Shown here piece after piece: positions 6,519 through 8,044 of a stretch of 8,044 nt of DNA. The stretch is from assembly GCA_017550775.1 (NCBI GenBank), contig JAFZOA010000070.1, forward strand, positions 1-8,044, in the 5' to 3' direction. Position numbers and translations under genes: made by a program. Positions within the stretch are counted from its first letter, which is position 1, and each line of letters begins with the position of its first letter. The stretch is from Ruminiclostridium sp. Lineage in GTDB: Bacteria; Bacillota_A; Clostridia; Oscillospirales; Ruminococcaceae. Under the pieces are notes generated by a model, which was not told the origin of the DNA, ran no database searches, and was given only the letters and a program-made list of their open reading frames with translations.

Positions 6519-6550
6519 ATTATACATGACTTACGGAAATATTTCCATAA
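6519..6550 (-). promoter_or_regulatory. Promoter of the ABC-transporter/hydrolase operon with overlapping palindromic operator
   Basis: On the minus strand TATAAT (6524-6519), preceded by TG, stands 17 bases after a weak -35-like TGGAAA (6547-6542, 4 of 6 matches). The core GGAAATATTTCC (6535-6546) is a perfect 12-bp palindrome, extended to 20 bp (6531-6550) with one mismatched pair. It covers the spacer and the weak -35. A consensus -10 with a poor -35 overlapped by a dyad is typical of a promoter needing an activator or blocked by a repressor. The response regulator encoded upstream is the obvious candidate, by inference only. Confidence 0.65.
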
Positions 6551-6579
6551 AATATTCTTGTAAAATTCTTAATTTTTTC

Positions 6580-7923
6580 TTAACTGAGCGGGATCACAAG
6601 AGTTATCGCAAGTCCGTCGCCGTCGCTTTCCGCGATAAGATCGCCGTTCATTTTCTTCATCAGCGTCTTTGCTATGTACAGCCCGAGACCGTTGCCGTCC
6701 GTGCCGCTGTCTGTCCATGCTTTTCCGCGGTAGAACTTGTTCGTGATAAGATCAAGCTCGCTGCGCGGCACGCCCGGCCCGTGATCCTGTATGCGCATTT
6801 CAAGGTATTTCTCGGACAGCTCAAACCCGACATCTATCGCTGTATCCGCGTATTTGTAGGAGTTTGAGATAATATTCCCTACGACCTGCGCCATACGCTT
6901 CCTGTCGATGCTCACAATAACGGCGGGGAGCTCTCCCAAGACCGTAAGATGTCTGTCATCGCAGTTTTTCACTGTTTCTGCAAGAACGCCCGACTCCTCG
7001 TCCCGGCAGCTCACCTTGAATTCACCGAGGTCGTCCAGCGTAGACGCGAACAGGTCGCTTACGAGCACATCTATCTGTTCCGCCTTTTTCAGTATTCCCT
7101 CCGCGTCCCCGGACATTTTTTCTATGTCGTCCTTTACAAACACTATCTCATTCCCCGATGTTTCCGACTTTACCGAAAGCCGCATCTGCAACAGCTCCGC
7201 GGTAAGCTTTATCCCGGTTACCGGCGTTTTCAGATCGTGGCTGAGTGACGCGACAAGCTCGCGTTCCTTCTTCTGCAATTCAAGCTCCCGCCTCTTCGAC
7301 TCCGAAAGCTCCTCGCGCATTATGTCAAAGCTTTCCGAGAACGCACCGAAGATATTTTCCCTGTCCATTTCAAGCGGCCGGTCGAGCCTCCCCGCGGCGA
7401 CGCTCCCGGCAAATTCACGCATTTTCCTGAACGGCGTGATGATGTTTCTCTTTATATACACGCCAAAAACGATCATACCGACAAGTATTACCGCGCCGCA
7501 TATACACACCCCTGCGATAAAGCGACCACGAAGCGCTTCATAGCCGTTCGTCCCGTCGTCGAGCAGTATGACGCTGCCCCAGATCCTGCCGCCGTCGGTA
7601 AGATACCTATACGGATAGCGTTTCATTATTGCCGCTTCTACCGACAGCCTTTCTGCCGATATATCCTTGCTGCTGTGTTCATACAGCACGTTATCTGTCA
7701 TGTCAAGAATGACGAAATCAGCGTCAAAGCAAGCAATTTCCGGTACGTTAAGCTCCGGGCGGTGAGCTTCGGCAGTCCGCGCAATGTCGTTCAGCATTAT
7801 CACCTTCTCGCGGGAGCCAATGTCCGAAAAAAGGCCATCACCCGAAGTCAGCAGCACAAACATCATGATACCCGCAAGGATCATCACCGCCGCCGCTGCC
7901 GTGATACCTATATACTTCTTCAT
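6580..7923 (-). CDS. Membrane sensor histidine kinase (HAMP-HisKA-HATPase)
   Basis: This 447-residue kinase starts at the ATG at 7923, which overlaps the stop of the response regulator (ATGA); GGAGAAGG just upstream serves as the ribosome binding site. TM1 is at about 6-26, an extracellular sensor domain of about 108 residues spans 27-134, TM2 is at about 135-157 and HAMP is at about 158-211. A helix rich in Lys/Arg/Glu leads to the phosphoacceptor SLSHDLKTP with His229. The ATP-binding domain has an N box (Asn350, Asn354), G1 DHGPG (380-384), an F box FYRG (397-400) and G2 [10 protein letters not shown] (410-419). All catalytic parts are present, so it should autophosphorylate and pass phosphate to the partner regulator. 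The segment between His229 and the ATPase domain is somewhat longer than usual (to about residue 303). The sizeable extracellular domain separates it from BceS-type kinases, which have almost none. The ligand is unknown. Confidence 0.95.
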   Translation of the reverse strand: MKKYIGITAAAAVMILAGIMMFVLLTSGDGLFSDIGSREKVIMLNDIARTAEAHRPELNVPEIACFDADFVILDMTDNVLYEHSSKDISAERLSVEAAIMKRYPYRYLTDGGRIWGSVILLDDGTNGYEALRGRFIAGVCICGAVILVGMIVFGVYIKRNIITPFRKMREFAGSVAAGRLDRPLEMDRENIFGAFSESFDIMREELSESKRRELELQKKERELVASLSHDLKTPVTGIKLTAELLQMRLSVKSETSGNEIVFVKDDIEKMSGDAEGILKKAEQIDVLVSDLFASTLDDLGEFKVSCRDEESGVLAETVKNCDDRHLTVLGELPAVIVSIDRKRMAQVVGNIISNSYKYADTAIDVGFELSEKYLEMRIQDHGPGVPRSELDLITNKFYRGKAWTDSGTDGNGLGLYIAKTLMKKMNGDLIAESDGDGLAITLVIPLS

Positions 7924-8044
7924 TCACCCTTCTCCACAACATACCCGACGCCCCAAACGGTCTTGATTATCGCGGGGGCTTTTGGGTCAAGCTCTGTCTT
8001 TTCTCTGATGTGACGGATATGTACGGAGATCGTTCCGTCGGAGG
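7920..8044 (-). CDS. OmpR-family response regulator (partial, C-terminal 40 residues only)
   Basis: The minus-strand frame entering from the right edge encodes [15 protein letters not shown], then the wing sequence [16 protein letters not shown] and a TGA at 7922-7920. This is the end of an OmpR/PhoB-type winged-helix DNA-binding domain: VxxHIRxIRxK is the recognition helix and TVWGVGY the conserved hairpin. The receiver domain and most of the winged helix (about 185 residues) lie outside the window. The stop overlaps the kinase start by 4 bases, which indicates translational coupling and a cognate pair. Its probable target is the dyad at 6531-6550. Confidence 0.95.
   Translation of the reverse strand, partial: SDGTISVHIRHIREKTELDPKAPAIIKTVWGVGYVVEKGE

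Noticed and set aside
6908..7543. Long plus-strand open frame of 211 codons, serine-rich
   Set aside because: It is antisense to the kinase catalytic region, whose HisKA and HATPase motifs are complete. Its composition is that of a mirror frame and no ribosome binding site is seen.

Overview
The window reads as chromosomal DNA of a Gram-positive Clostridia-type bacterium (Bacillota). The support is a T-box riboswitch, strong purine-rich ribosome binding sites, a consensus sigma-A promoter and a two-component/ABC gene cluster typical of that group. Base composition looks close to 50% G+C by eye. Together these suggest a gut or rumen Ruminococcus-like organism, but that placement is inference. 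Every gene I can support lies on the minus strand, so the biological order runs from high to low coordinates.

From the right edge: the last 40 residues of an OmpR-family response regulator (7920-8044) overlap by 4 bases a membrane sensor histidine kinase (6580-7923). A 173-base gap follows. It holds a promoter overlapped by a near-perfect 20-bp palindrome (6519-6550) and a leader with two stable hairpins (6429-6487). Next come an ABC transporter ATPase (5645-6406), a two-domain FtsX-type permease (3104-5623) and a secreted beta-lactamase-fold serine hydrolase (1018-3006). The likely logic is that the kinase senses an extracellular signal, the regulator switches on the transporter promoter, and the MacB/Vex-like transporter works with the exported hydrolase at the cell envelope, for example in envelope stress or peptide defence. 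The substrate cannot be read from the sequence. The hydrolase is odd: its active-site SxxK lies only about 26 residues after the signal peptide, so the usual N-terminal strands of the fold seem to be missing.

The left part is a separate transcription unit. A consensus promoter (806-834) drives a T-box leader (about 526-799) ending in a strong intrinsic terminator. A 190-base spacer follows, carrying an 81-bp palindromic element with a 15-bp perfect hairpin. The first gene is an XRE-type regulator (1-343), cut by the window edge and probably of the HTH-plus-cupin class. The T-box acceptor-pairing base indicates a tRNA with discriminator A. The specifier codon is most likely AUC (Ile), with UAU (Tyr) or GUA (Val) as alternatives. 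This implies that the operon continuing beyond the left edge responds to starvation for one amino acid. No tRNA, rRNA, CRISPR array, transposase or phage gene was seen.
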